Shown: positions 51,305-60,400 of the stretch, in pieces
Layout of the letters: every line of letters starts with the position of its first letter
How positions within the stretch are numbered: the first letter of the stretch is position 1
DNA from: Microbacterium sp. CSI-V
GTDB lineage: Bacteria > Actinomycetota > Actinomycetes > Actinomycetales > Microbacteriaceae
Direction: 5' to 3'
NCBI RefSeq assembly: GCF_001984105.1
Contig: NZ_MTQM01000009.1
Span: 1,054,001-1,118,000, forward strand
Length of the DNA stretch: 64,000 nucleotides
Notes under the pieces: generated by a model
The model's database searches: none
What the model saw: the letters and a program-made list of their open reading frames with translations, nothing else
What the model was told of the DNA's origin: nothing
Translations under genes and position numbers: made by a program

Positions 51305-53014
51305 ATGAACCCCCCGGAGACCACTCGATACGACGTCGTCATCGTCGGCGGCGGGCACAACGCCCTTGTCGCCGCGGCCTACCTCGCCCGCGCGGGCCGC
51401 TCGGTGGTGGTCCTCGAGCGACAGGATGCCGTCGGCGGCGCCGCCGTGTCGGAACGCCCGTGGCCCGGCGTCGACGCACGCCTCTCCCGCTACTCGTATC
51501 TCGTCAGCCTGCTGCCGCGGAAGATCATCGACGATCTGGGCCTGCGCATCCAGCTGAAGCGCCGCAGGTACTCCTCCTACACACCCGATCCCACCGACCC
51601 GAGTCGTGGCATCCTGATCGACACGCAAGATACCGAAGCGACCGCGGCGTCCTTCGCCCGGACGCTCGGCGATCCCGGCGAGGCCGAGCGCTTCGCGGCG
51701 TTCGGCGACCGGCTCGCGCCGCTCGGGCGCGCGGTGTTCCCGACGATGACCGAGCCGCTGCCCACGGCCGACGAGATGCGGGCGCGCCTCGGCGACGACG
51801 AGCTGTGGGAGGCGCTCACGCAACGCCCCCTGGGCGACCTGCTGCGGGCATCGTTCGAGAGCGACCTGGCGCGCGGGATCGCCCTGACCGACGGACTCAT
51901 CGGGACGTTCGCGTCGTCCGACGACACGTCGCTCGCGCAGAACCGGTGCTTTCTGTACCACGTCATCGGCGGAGAGACCGGGCACTGGGACGTCCCCGTG
52001 GGCGGCATGGGCGCGGTGACGGCCGAGCTCGAACGCGCGGCCCGCGAGGCGGGTGCCGAGATCCGCACGGGCGTCGAGGTGATCGCCGTGTCACCGTCGG
52101 GCGAGGTGCACGCGGTCACCGACCGGTCCGAGGCGTTCGTCGGCGAGGTCGTGCTGAGCGGCGTGGGCCGCGCGGTGCTCGCGCGCCTCCTCACGGCGGG
52201 CGGCGCACCGACGACGGCCCCTCAGCCCGAGGGCGCGCAGATCAAGGTCAACATGCTCCTGTCGCGGCTGCCCCGGCTCAAGGGCACGTCCGTCTCGCCC
52301 GAAGCCGCGTTCGCCGGAACGTTCCACGTCAACGAGACGATGACCCAACTGGATGCCGCCTACGTCGCCGCCTCCGCCGGACTCGTGCCCTCGCCGCTCC
52401 CGGCCGAGATCTACTGCCACTCGCTCACCGACCCGACGATCCTCGGCGACGACCTGCGGGCGAGCGGGGCGCAGACCCTGACGCTCTTCGGGCTCCAGGT
52501 TCCGCACCGACTCATCGAGGAGGAAGACCCCGTCGCCGCCGGCGCGCGACTGCTCGCCGCCGCGCAGCAGTCGCTGGACTCGGTGCTCGCCGAACCGCTC
52601 CGGGACTGCATCATGAAGGCCCCCGACGGGCGCCTCTGCATCGAGGCGCGCACGACGACCGATCTCGAGCGCTCGCTCGGGATGATCGGCGGCGACATCT
52701 TCCACGGCGGGCTGTCCTGGCCGTGGCTCGACGGCGACGGGGGTAGTGCCGGTACTGCGGGTGGCGGCGGGAGTGCGGGTGGTAGCGGGGCTGCGGGTGG
52801 TAGCGGGGCTGCGGGTGGCGGCGGGGCTGCGGGTGGTAGCGGGGCTGCGGGTGGCGGCGGGGATCAGCTCGGCGCCGCGGAACGGTGGGGCGTCGACACC
52901 GAGCACCGTCGCGTCTTGATCTGCGGTTCATCGGCACGACGCGGTGGTGCCGTGAGCGGCATCGGAGGGCAGAACGCGGCCATGGCGGCGCTGGAGATCC
53001 TGGGTCGGGGATAG
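51305..53014 (+). CDS. FAD-dependent oxidoreductase (phytoene-dehydrogenase-like)
   Basis: 569 residues. N-terminal dinucleotide-binding fold YDVVIVGGGHNALVAAAYLA with EQ...GGAAVSERPWP as in PYROXD2/CrtI-like proteins; central IGTFASSDDTSLAQNRCFLY and GHWDVPVGGMGAVTAELERA; C-terminal CGSSARRGGAVSGIGGQNAA FAD segment. A Gly/Ala/Ser linker (about residues 480-519) encoded by an 18-base tandem repeat splits the C-terminal domain. Substrate unknown. TACCGT 6 bases before the ATG indicates a leaderless mRNA. Confidence 0.82.
   Translation: MNPPETTRYDVVIVGGGHNALVAAAYLARAGRSVVVLERQDAVGGAAVSERPWPGVDARLSRYSYLVSLLPRKIIDDLGLRIQLKRRRYSSYTPDPTDPSRGILIDTQDTEATAASFARTLGDPGEAERFAAFGDRLAPLGRAVFPTMTEPLPTADEMRARLGDDELWEALTQRPLGDLLRASFESDLARGIALTDGLIGTFASSDDTSLAQNRCFLYHVIGGETGHWDVPVGGMGAVTAELERAAREAGAEIRTGVEVIAVSPSGEVHAVTDRSEAFVGEVVLSGVGRAVLARLLTAGGAPTTAPQPEGAQIKVNMLLSRLPRLKGTSVSPEAAFAGTFHVNETMTQLDAAYVAASAGLVPSPLPAEIYCHSLTDPTILGDDLRASGAQTLTLFGLQVPHRLIEEEDPVAAGARLLAAAQQSLDSVLAEPLRDCIMKAPDGRLCIEARTTTDLERSLGMIGGDIFHGGLSWPWLDGDGGSAGTAGGGGSAGGSGAAGGSGAAGGGGAAGGSGAAGGGGDQLGAAERWGVDTEHRRVLICGSSARRGGAVSGIGGQNAAMAALEILGRG
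52757..52862. repeat. 18-base minisatellite inside the FAD oxidoreductase gene
   Basis: Six near-identical 18-base units of the form GCGGGTGGYRGCGGGRSY in frame, encoding about Ala-Gly-Gly-(Ser/Gly)-Gly-Ala repeats; units start at 52757, 52775, 52793, 52811, 52829 and 52847. A degenerate repeat precedes them. Copy-number change would alter linker length without a frameshift. Confidence 0.85.
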
Positions 53015-53017
53015 GGG

Positions 53018-53038
53018 GCCGGAGCGTCTCGCTCCGCG
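53018..53038 (+). terminator. Short hairpin after the FAD oxidoreductase gene
   Basis: CGGAGCG-TCT-CGCTCCG with flanking G/C pairs, followed by a second GGGGGCCGGAGCGT copy. No U-tract; modest support. Confidence 0.35.
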
Positions 53039-53151
53039 GGGGGCCGGAGCGTATAGCGTCGCGAGGCGGAGAGCGCGCGGCCTGTCGCGCCGAGGCCTCG
53101 CACGTGCGGGTGATGTCGCGTTCTGCAAGGGGTGAGATCCCGTGCTTCACT

Positions 53152-53165
53152 CGAACATTTGTTCT
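53152..53165. promoter_or_regulatory. LexA (SOS) box upstream of the HNH gene
   Basis: CGAACATTTGTTCT matches the actinobacterial SOS box CGAAC-N4-GTTCG at all but the last base. It overlaps the -10 hexamer TATCTT (53165-53170), which is 6 bases before the ATG, so LexA binding would block transcription. Implies induction by DNA damage. Confidence 0.75.
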
Positions 53166-53176
53166 ATCTTTGACTC

Positions 53177-54622
53177 ATGCCCCCGATCCCCCTCCGCGAG
53201 ACCTCGTCAGCCGACGATGACCGGTTGCGCGTGCTCGTCGCGGCGATCCGCGAAGAGTCGATCCGGGCGGCCGGTGTCCATGCATCGCTCGTCAGGCTCC
53301 GGGCGGAGGCGCTCCAGATCGCGCTCGACGAGATCGCGCGGTCCCGCTCGCGAACCACGCGGGAAAGAGAGATGCCGGTCCGCTCGCTCGCGCTCGAGAT
53401 CGCCGTCGCAACGCAGAGCCACGACCTCACGGTGCAGAGAGAGCTGTCCGACGCCCACACCCTCACCGAGAAGTTCGCCGCCACGGTGGATGCGCTCGAG
53501 GAAGGGCGCATCGGCGTCCGGCACGCGCAGGCCATCCTCGAGACGGGCATCGTGCTCGACGACGATGCAACGCGCGCCGGGTGGGAGCAGGTCGTTCTCG
53601 CAAGGGCGGAGCGCGACTCCCCCGGCCGCGTGCGGGCGTTCGGACGCGAGCTCGCCGAGAGCGTTCACCCGGTCGGCATGACCGTGAGACACGCGCGCGC
53701 CGCCGTGACGCGCGGCGTGAGCGTCCGCGATCTCGCCGACGGCATGGCCGAACTGAGCGTGATCCTCCCCGCGACGGTGGCGTACGGCATCCGCGATCGG
53801 CTGAAACGGCAGGCCGCGGCGATCCGCGCGGCGGCGGTCGAGGCGGAAGGAGACGGGACGGCGGCGGCCGAGGCTCCGACACCTCGGGTTCATGCACCCG
53901 AGGCACCGGCACCTCGGATCCAGGCGCCGGAGGCGGCGGAAGGCCGGATGCGGACGCACGAGACGTCGGCAGGGGCGATCGGCCCGACCCGGAACGCCGG
54001 GCCGTCCGACACCCGCACCCTGGCGCAGATCGGCGCGGACGTCTGCGCCGATCTGCTGCTCACCGCGACCCCCGCGGTCGACCCGACCGACGACAGCGTC
54101 TGCCCGGGCGGGCTGGGAGCGATCCGCGGACACGTTCAGGTGACGGTGCCGGTGCTGACCCTCCTCGGGTGCACCGACGCCGGCGCGAGCATCGACGGAC
54201 TCACGCCGATCGACCCCGACACCGCACGGCGGTTGGCCGCGCAGGCTCCGGGGTGGGATCGCATCCTGTGCGACCCGGTCACGGGGTCGGTGCTCGAGGT
54301 CGACCGGTATGCGCCGACGACGTCGCAACGACGATTCCTCGCTGCCCGCGATCGGCACTGCCGAGCACCCGGATGCCGCGCGCCCATCGTCCGCTGCCAG
54401 ATCGACCACAATCACGAGGCCCACGAGGGCGGTCCCACGCGCCTGGACAACCTGTGCCACCTCTGCGTGCGACATCACACGCTGAAGACCGAGACCGAAT
54501 GGACCGTGACGCAGGAAAGCGATGGCACGCTGAGGTTCCGCAGCCCGCTCGGCCAGGAGCATCGCGAGAGGGTCCCATCCCGGGTGGTCTTCGTGCCGGA
54601 TGCTGATCCCCCGCCGTTCTGA
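53177..54622 (+). CDS. DUF222 and HNH endonuclease-like protein (13E12 type)
   Basis: 481 residues. N-terminal DUF222 region (about 20-330) with MPVRSLALEIAVATQSHDLT and ALEEGRIGVRHAQAILETG, a variable Pro/Ala-rich insert (about 225-280), and a C-terminal HNH domain: RFLAARDRHCRAPGCRAPIV, CQIDHNHEAHEGGPTRLDNL and CHLCVRHHTLK, with zinc Cys and the HNH residues present. Mycobacterial 13E12 relatives also carry SOS boxes. Leaderless start ATG 53177. Confidence 0.85.
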   Translation: MPPIPLRETSSADDDRLRVLVAAIREESIRAAGVHASLVRLRAEALQIALDEIARSRSRTTREREMPVRSLALEIAVATQSHDLTVQRELSDAHTLTEKFAATVDALEEGRIGVRHAQAILETGIVLDDDATRAGWEQVVLARAERDSPGRVRAFGRELAESVHPVGMTVRHARAAVTRGVSVRDLADGMAELSVILPATVAYGIRDRLKRQAAAIRAAAVEAEGDGTAAAEAPTPRVHAPEAPAPRIQAPEAAEGRMRTHETSAGAIGPTRNAGPSDTRTLAQIGADVCADLLLTATPAVDPTDDSVCPGGLGAIRGHVQVTVPVLTLLGCTDAGASIDGLTPIDPDTARRLAAQAPGWDRILCDPVTGSVLEVDRYAPTTSQRRFLAARDRHCRAPGCRAPIVRCQIDHNHEAHEGGPTRLDNLCHLCVRHHTLKTETEWTVTQESDGTLRFRSPLGQEHRERVPSRVVFVPDADPPPF

Positions 54623-54850
54623 CCCGTGCGGGGCACAGCTCCGACCTCGCTCCGGCCCAGCCCCGCCGTTCTGACCCCAGTCGCTCACGGCTTCGGTCTG
54701 GCTCCGACCCAGCCCCACCGTTCTGACCCCCTGTCGCTCATGTTCCGGCCTGGCTCCGACTCAGCGTTGCCGTTCTGGCTCTGCCCCAGTCGCTCACGGC
54801 TTCGGCGTAGCCCCGGCCCGGCCCCACCGTTCTGACTCTGTCCCTGTCCC
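54607..54850. repeat. Imperfect tandem repeats downstream of the HNH gene
   Basis: Four degenerate units of about 52-60 bases containing GCTCCGAC, CCCCRCCGTTCTGAC and AGTCGCTCACGGCTTCGG. The unit includes a copy of the last bases of the HNH gene (CCGCCGTTCTGA), as if the 3' end had been duplicated several times. Confidence 0.65.
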
Positions 54851-55100
54851 CTTCCCGTGATTCCGTTTCCCCGGTTCCGTTCCCGTGGTCATCTCCCGAG
54901 AAGGTCTGGACCGCGCGGTGGACCAGGCCGAGCCGGCCTGCCGCTCCCGACGTTCCCCTCCCGGGCTCAGCTCTCCGCTCTTCCGTTCCTGGCTGCCCCG
55001 TTCCCCGCAGCCCGTTCCCGCGGTTCCGATCTCCGCGTCGCTCCGCGTGGCCCTCTTTCCGCCCCACCCCGGTCGCCCTACCCCGCGAGCAGACCGAAGC
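54851..55100. other. Non-coding low-complexity gap
   Basis: Together with the repeats just before it, this is the longest gene-free stretch (54623-55100). It is pyrimidine-rich on the + strand, with scattered GGTTCCG, TTCCGTTCC and CCCGTTCC words. No convincing ORF, tRNA or promoter was found. Open frames on either strand have no plausible protein. Confidence 0.55.
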
Positions 55101-56663
55101 TCAGGTACGGCCGGTGTGTCGCAACACGTCCGCCACGACGGCGAGACCACGCGCCAGTTGCGGGGTCGCCGGTTCGGCGTATCCGAGCACGATGCCCGAG
55201 GGAAGATCTGCGGAGGCGCCCGGGACGCCGTACTCCGACAGCCCCGAGACGAGCACACCCCGACCGGCGGCCGCAGCGACGACCTTCTCCTCGCGTTCCC
55301 GCTCCCGCGCCGTCTCCGACGCCCGCGCCGCCCCCGGCTCCCGCGCCCCCTCCGGCTCCGACGCCCGCGCCGACCCCTGCGCCGGCTCCCGCGCCGGCTC
55401 CGACCCCGGCATGCGCGCGGCCGCCCGCGTCGAGGTCGCTGAACCACCCGAACCATGCGCGCCGGACCCGCCGAACAGCACGACGGCGTGGAGACCGCCG
55501 TTCATCGCCGCCAGCTCCACGCCCTCGACCGACTGCAACGCCTCCAACACGAGGCGACGGCGGTGGCGGTAGTCCCGGCGTCGACGGGCGGTGTGCCGCG
55601 CGAGGGATCCCTCCGCGAGATACAACGCCAGCGCGTGCTGGAGGACACTGGAGACGGGCAGATCCAGGTCGGCGCGGGCCGCGCTCAGGCGGTCGCGGAC
55701 GGCCCCCGCGGCGACGATCCACCCGCACCGCAGCGCCGGGCTGAGCAGTTTCGACACGGTACCCACCAGGGCCACCCCGTGAGAATCGAGGAGCCGCAGC
55801 GGCGGCAGCGGCGCCCGACCGTGCGGGAACTCGCTGTCGTAGTCATCCTCGATCACCACCGTCCCGGTCCGACGCGCCCAGGCGATCAGACGGGCTCGCG
55901 CCGTGGCATCCATCCGGCTGCCGAGCGGGTAGTGGTGGTGGGGCGTCGCGACGACGGCGTCCAGATCGCCATGCCGTTCCACGACATCCAGGTCGAGACC
56001 GCCCTCGACGGTCACCGGAAGCGGAACCGCCTCGACGCCGACGCGGGCGAGGATCGTCCGCACCCGCGGATACCCGGGGTTCTCGACCCCGAACCGCCCC
56101 GGCCGCCGCCGCGGAAGCGCCAACGCCGCCAGCAGCAGGGCGTCGCTGGTGCCGGCTGTGACGATCACGTCGGCCGGGTCGACCGCCAACCCCCGCGTGC
56201 GGCCGAGGTGTCGGGCGATCTCCGCGCGTAGCGCGGGCAATCCGTTCTCGTCGTCGACGTCCGCTTCCGGGTCGCGCGCGCTCGCACGCCGCCAGGCGGA
56301 TCGCCACGCCGCATCGGCGAGGCCGCGCGTACCGGGCCGCCCGGGACGCAGATCGATCGCGACCGCGCCCGGCGAGCGGGGCGCGACCGGCGCACTCGCG
56401 GGCACCGCGGGGCCGAGCGGCAGCGCCGCGACCGTCGTCCGCCCGCCCGGCTGAGCCACGAGATACCCCTCCCCGGCGAGGGTCTCGTACGCCGCGACGA
56501 CGGTCCCACGGGCGACGCCCAGGTCGTCGGCCAGGGCCCGCGTCGACGGCAGCGCCTCCCCCGGCACCCACCGGCCGTCGACGATCGCCCCCCGCAGTCC
56601 GTGCGTGAGCTGGACGTGCAACGGGACGGACGAGGAACGATCCAGGATGCCGGACGAGATCAT
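55101..56663 (-). CDS. MocR/PdxR family regulator with aminotransferase domain
   Basis: 520 residues from ATG 56663. N-terminal GntR helix-turn-helix (LRGAIVDGRWVPGEALPSTR then LADDLGVARGTVVAAYETLA, about 20-75), linker, and a class I aminotransferase-like domain with AGTSDALLLAALAL, IEDDYDSEFPHGR and PLP lysine in LVGTVSKLLSPALRCGW. An odd insert (about 410-470) of repeated R-A-S-E-P/REPA-type residues interrupts the C-terminal domain. Divergent from a PPOX-fold gene, which it probably regulates with PLP as ligand. Confidence 0.85.
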   Translation of the reverse strand: MISSGILDRSSSVPLHVQLTHGLRGAIVDGRWVPGEALPSTRALADDLGVARGTVVAAYETLAGEGYLVAQPGGRTTVAALPLGPAVPASAPVAPRSPGAVAIDLRPGRPGTRGLADAAWRSAWRRASARDPEADVDDENGLPALRAEIARHLGRTRGLAVDPADVIVTAGTSDALLLAALALPRRRPGRFGVENPGYPRVRTILARVGVEAVPLPVTVEGGLDLDVVERHGDLDAVVATPHHHYPLGSRMDATARARLIAWARRTGTVVIEDDYDSEFPHGRAPLPPLRLLDSHGVALVGTVSKLLSPALRCGWIVAAGAVRDRLSAARADLDLPVSSVLQHALALYLAEGSLARHTARRRRDYRHRRRLVLEALQSVEGVELAAMNGGLHAVVLFGGSGAHGSGGSATSTRAAARMPGSEPAREPAQGSARASEPEGAREPGAARASETAREREREEKVVAAAAGRGVLVSGLSEYGVPGASADLPSGIVLGYAEPATPQLARGLAVVADVLRHTGRT

Positions 56664-56678
56664 CGCCCCAGCCTGCAC

Positions 56679-56720
56679 TGGTCCATGCGAAAATGCGAGA
56701 ACCGGCCTAGGCAGTGGACC
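56679..56720. promoter_or_regulatory. Candidate MocR operator
   Basis: TGGTCCA (56679-56685) and TGGACC (56715-56720) face each other across the MocR/PPOX divergent region. GGTCCA-type half-sites are common for MocR proteins. The left site sits at the MocR promoter, so autoregulation is likely. Confidence 0.45.
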
Positions 56721-56743
56721 GCTTGAGCGACTGAGATCGACGT

Positions 56744-57415
56744 ATGACCGACCTCCCCCTCACTCCGCTCACGCGGGTGCGCCGCCTGCCGCAGTATCAG
56801 ACGACCGACCGGGCGGCGCTGTACGAGATCCTCGACGGATCCCTCGCGGCCACCCTCGCGATCGTGCGCGACAACCGTCCGGTCGCCCTCCCCGTGGGCA
56901 TCGGCCGCGACGGCAACGACGTGCTGATCCACGGGTCCACGGGGAGCGACTTCTTCCGCCGGATCGCCGCGGGGGCGCCCGTGTGCCTCACCGTGACCCA
57001 CCTCCTGGGGCTGAAGTACGCCCGCTCGCTGTTCGACAGCTCGATGCGGTACCGGTGCGCGGTCGTGCACGGGGTGGCATCCGTCGTCCCCGCCGAGGAG
57101 AAGGAGGACGCGCTGCTGGCACTGTCGGAGCACCTCATGCCGGGGCGCGCCGCCGAGGTCCGGCCCATGACCGCGCGCGAGCTCGCGGCGACGCTCGTGC
57201 TGCGCCTGCCCCTGGCCGAGGCCAGCGTGAAGGACAACGCCGACTCGGCGGTCGAGGAGGACGACGACGGCGAGGACCGCGCGGTCTGGGCGGGCGAACT
57301 TCCGCTGCGCACGGTCGCCGGCGACCCGGTCACGTCACCGCAGACGGAGGCGGGGACACCGGTCCCCGCCTCCGTCCGGCGGAGTCAGCTGGTCGCGAGC
57401 GGCGGCACGGTGTGA
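56744..57415 (+). CDS. Pyridoxamine 5'-phosphate oxidase-fold protein
   Basis: 223 residues. PPOX/FMN-binding split barrel: RAALYEILDGSLAATLAIVR, RPVALPVGIGRDGNDVLIHG, STGSDFFRRIAAGAPVCLTV and SMRYRCAVVHGVASVV, as in FMN-binding flavin reductase/PPOX relatives. Paired with a divergent MocR regulator, a common arrangement, so a vitamin B6-linked or flavin-dependent oxidation is inferred. The stop overlaps the 3' end of convergent putA by about 30 bases. Confidence 0.8.
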   Translation: MTDLPLTPLTRVRRLPQYQTTDRAALYEILDGSLAATLAIVRDNRPVALPVGIGRDGNDVLIHGSTGSDFFRRIAAGAPVCLTVTHLLGLKYARSLFDSSMRYRCAVVHGVASVVPAEEKEDALLALSEHLMPGRAAEVRPMTARELAATLVLRLPLAEASVKDNADSAVEEDDDGEDRAVWAGELPLRTVAGDPVTSPQTEAGTPVPASVRRSQLVASGGTV

Positions 57416-60400
57416 CGCCGGGGCGTCCCGAAGCGGTGCGCGGTGATCGACACGGCCTGCTCCCGAAGGAACGGCAGCAGCTCCACTTCTCCGGCTCGCG
57501 TCGGTTCTCCCGCGTACAGCGCCACGGCGGGCGATCCGGCCGTGTCCTCGGCGAAACGCTCCGCCGAGCCGCCGAGCAGCCGCACCCGACCCCCGGTGCG
57601 CACGAGCCGTGCCGCGCGCCGCCCCCACGCCGTGGCGTCCTCGATCTCGTACGCGACGCCCGCCCCCTCGAGCCACGCCCGCACCGCGGCGGTCAGCTCA
57701 CGACCGGCGCTGACCGTGACCGCGGAGCCGGCCCGCACGCCGGCTGCGACGACGCGCACCAGGGCGACGTCGGCGGCATCCTCGAGCCGCACCGTGACCG
57801 GCACCGTGCCGTAGCGCAGGACGTTCTGCTCGGACTCCAGGCCCGTGACGTCCCGCGCCACGGAGAACTCCGACGCCCACGCGGCCGCATCGCAGGCCAG
57901 AGCGGATGCCAGCCACTCACGGTCCTCCGCGGGCACCGCCGCCGAGGCGGCACCCGCGAGGGCGTCCGCGCCTCGCGGCGCGCGGGACTCGGCATCCGTC
58001 CACGACCCGAACCCGAACAGGTAGTGCGGACCGCCGGCCTTGGTCCCGGCGCCCACCGCGGACTTCTTCCACCCGCCGAACGGCTGGCGCTGCACGATGG
58101 CGCCCGTGGTGCCGCGGTTGGCGTAGACGTTGCCGGCCTCGATACGCGAGAGCCACCGCTGGATCTCGGCCTCGTCGAGAGCGTGGAGTCCCGAGGTCAG
58201 GCCGTACTCGATGGCGTTGACGATCTCGATGGCCTCGTCGAGGGTCTCGGCCGTCATGATGCCCAGCACCGGACCGAAGTACTCGGTGCGATGGAACTCG
58301 CTCCCCGGCTGCACTCCCTCCCGGATGCCGGGGCGCCACAGGCGCCCGTCCTCGTCGAGGCGGCGCGGTTCGACGAGCCAGCGCTGCCCGGGCTCGAGGG
58401 CCGTGAGGGCCCGGAGCAACTTGCCCTGCGCGGGCTCGATGAGCGGTCCGACGCGCGCGGCGTCGTCCCACGGCATCCCGACCTCGAGGGAGGTGACGGC
58501 GTCGACGAGCTGGTCGCGGAAGCGACGCGACGTCGCAACAGACCCGACGAGCACGACGAGGGATGCCGCGGAGCACTTCTGACCGGCGTGCCCGAACGCC
58601 GACAGGGCCACGTCCTTCGCGGCGAGGTCGAGGTCGGCGCTCGGTGTCACGATGACCGCGTTCTTGCCGCTCGTCTCGGCCAGCAGCGGCAGGTCGGGAC
58701 GGAAGGAGCGGAACAGCTCCGCGGTCTCGTACGCCCCCGTGAGCACGACGCGCTCCACGGCCGGGTGCGTGAGCAGCTGTCGGCCGAGGTCGTTCTCGGA
58801 CACCTGCACGAGCGTCAGGACGTCGCGCGGCACACCGGCCTCCCACAGCGCCTCCACCATCACCGCGCCGGAGCGCTCGGCGAGCGCCGCGGGCTTGATG
58901 ACCACGGCCGACCCGGCGGCGAGCGCGGCGAGGGTCGACCCGGCGGGAATCGCGACGGGGAAGTTCCACGGGGGCGTGACGACGGTGAGCGCCACGGGCG
59001 TGAACCGGGCACCGTCGACGTGGTCGAGGTGCCGCGCCTGCTCGGCGTAGTAGTGGGCGAAGTCGATGGCCTCCGACACCTCGGGGTCGCTCTGCTCGAC
59101 GACCTTGCCGCACTCGGCGCCCATCACCTCGATGAGGTCGGCTCGGCGCGCTTCGAGCACGTCGCCCGCACGGTGCAGGATCTCGGCACGCGCGTCGGCC
59201 CCGAGGTCGCGCCACGCGACGACGGCGGCCGCCGCCGCGCGGATCCGCTCGTCGAGCACGGACTCCTCGGTCACCGTGTGCGCGGCGATGGTGTCGATGC
59301 CGAGCCGGGACGACGGCATGCGCGACACGATCCCCTCGGCCCACGCGCGGTTCGCGGCGATCGCGGGATCCGAGTCGGGGGTGTTGCGGAACCCGTCCCG
59401 CGGCGCCGGCGCGGGCACGGCCGTGCGGTCCTGCACCCTGTGCGACGCGGGAACACCCACGGGCATGTAAGCCAGCGACGCGAGGAAGCGGTCGCGTTCG
59501 CGGGCGAACAGCGCCTCGTGCGTGCCGAGGTCGAACACGGCCGACATGAAGTTCTCGCTCGACGCCCCCTCCTCGAGCCGCCGGATCAGGTACGCGATCG
59601 CGACGTCGAACTCCTGCGGGTGCACCACCGGCGTGTAGAGGAGGATCGAGCCGACGGTGCGACGCACGACCGCCTGCTGCGCGGTCGCCATGCCGAGCAG
59701 CATCTCCACGTCGATGCCGCCGGTGACCCCGCGACGCTCGGCCAGCAGCCAGGCCAGCGCCACGTCGAAGAGGTTGTGCCCGGCGACGCCGATCCGCACG
59801 TGCGCGGTGTGCTCGGGGCGCAGGGCGTAATCGAGCACCGCCTTGTAGGAGGCATCCGTCGCCTGCTTGGACGGCCAGGTCGCGAGCGGCCAGTCGTGCA
59901 CGTCGGCGTCGACGCGCTCCATCGGCAGGTTCGCGCCCTTGACGACGCGGACCTTGATCGGCGCACCCCCGGATGCCACCCGCGCGGCGGCCCATTCCTG
60001 CAGGCGGATCATCGCGGCCAGGGCGTCCGGCAGGTACGCCTGCAGAACGATCCCCGCCTCGACGCCGTGGAACTCGGGCTCGCCGAGCAGCGTCTCGAAG
60101 ACGGCGAGGGTCAGGTCGAGGTCCTTGAACTCCTCCATGTCGAGGTTGAGGAAGGTGCCGGTCTCCTTCGCCACGCGGTAGAGCGGGCGCAGCGCCGTCA
60201 CCGCGTCGGCGACGGCGGCGTCGAACGCCCACGGCGTGTGCGGGGCGACCGTCGAGGAGACCTTGATCGAGACGTAGTCGACGTCGTCCCGGGCGAGCAG
60301 GCGGCGGGTGCCCTCCAGCCGCCGCGCGGCCTCCTTCTTCCCGAGGATTGCCTCGCCCAGCAGGTTCACGTTGAGCCGGATGCCCTCGCCACGGCCCCGG

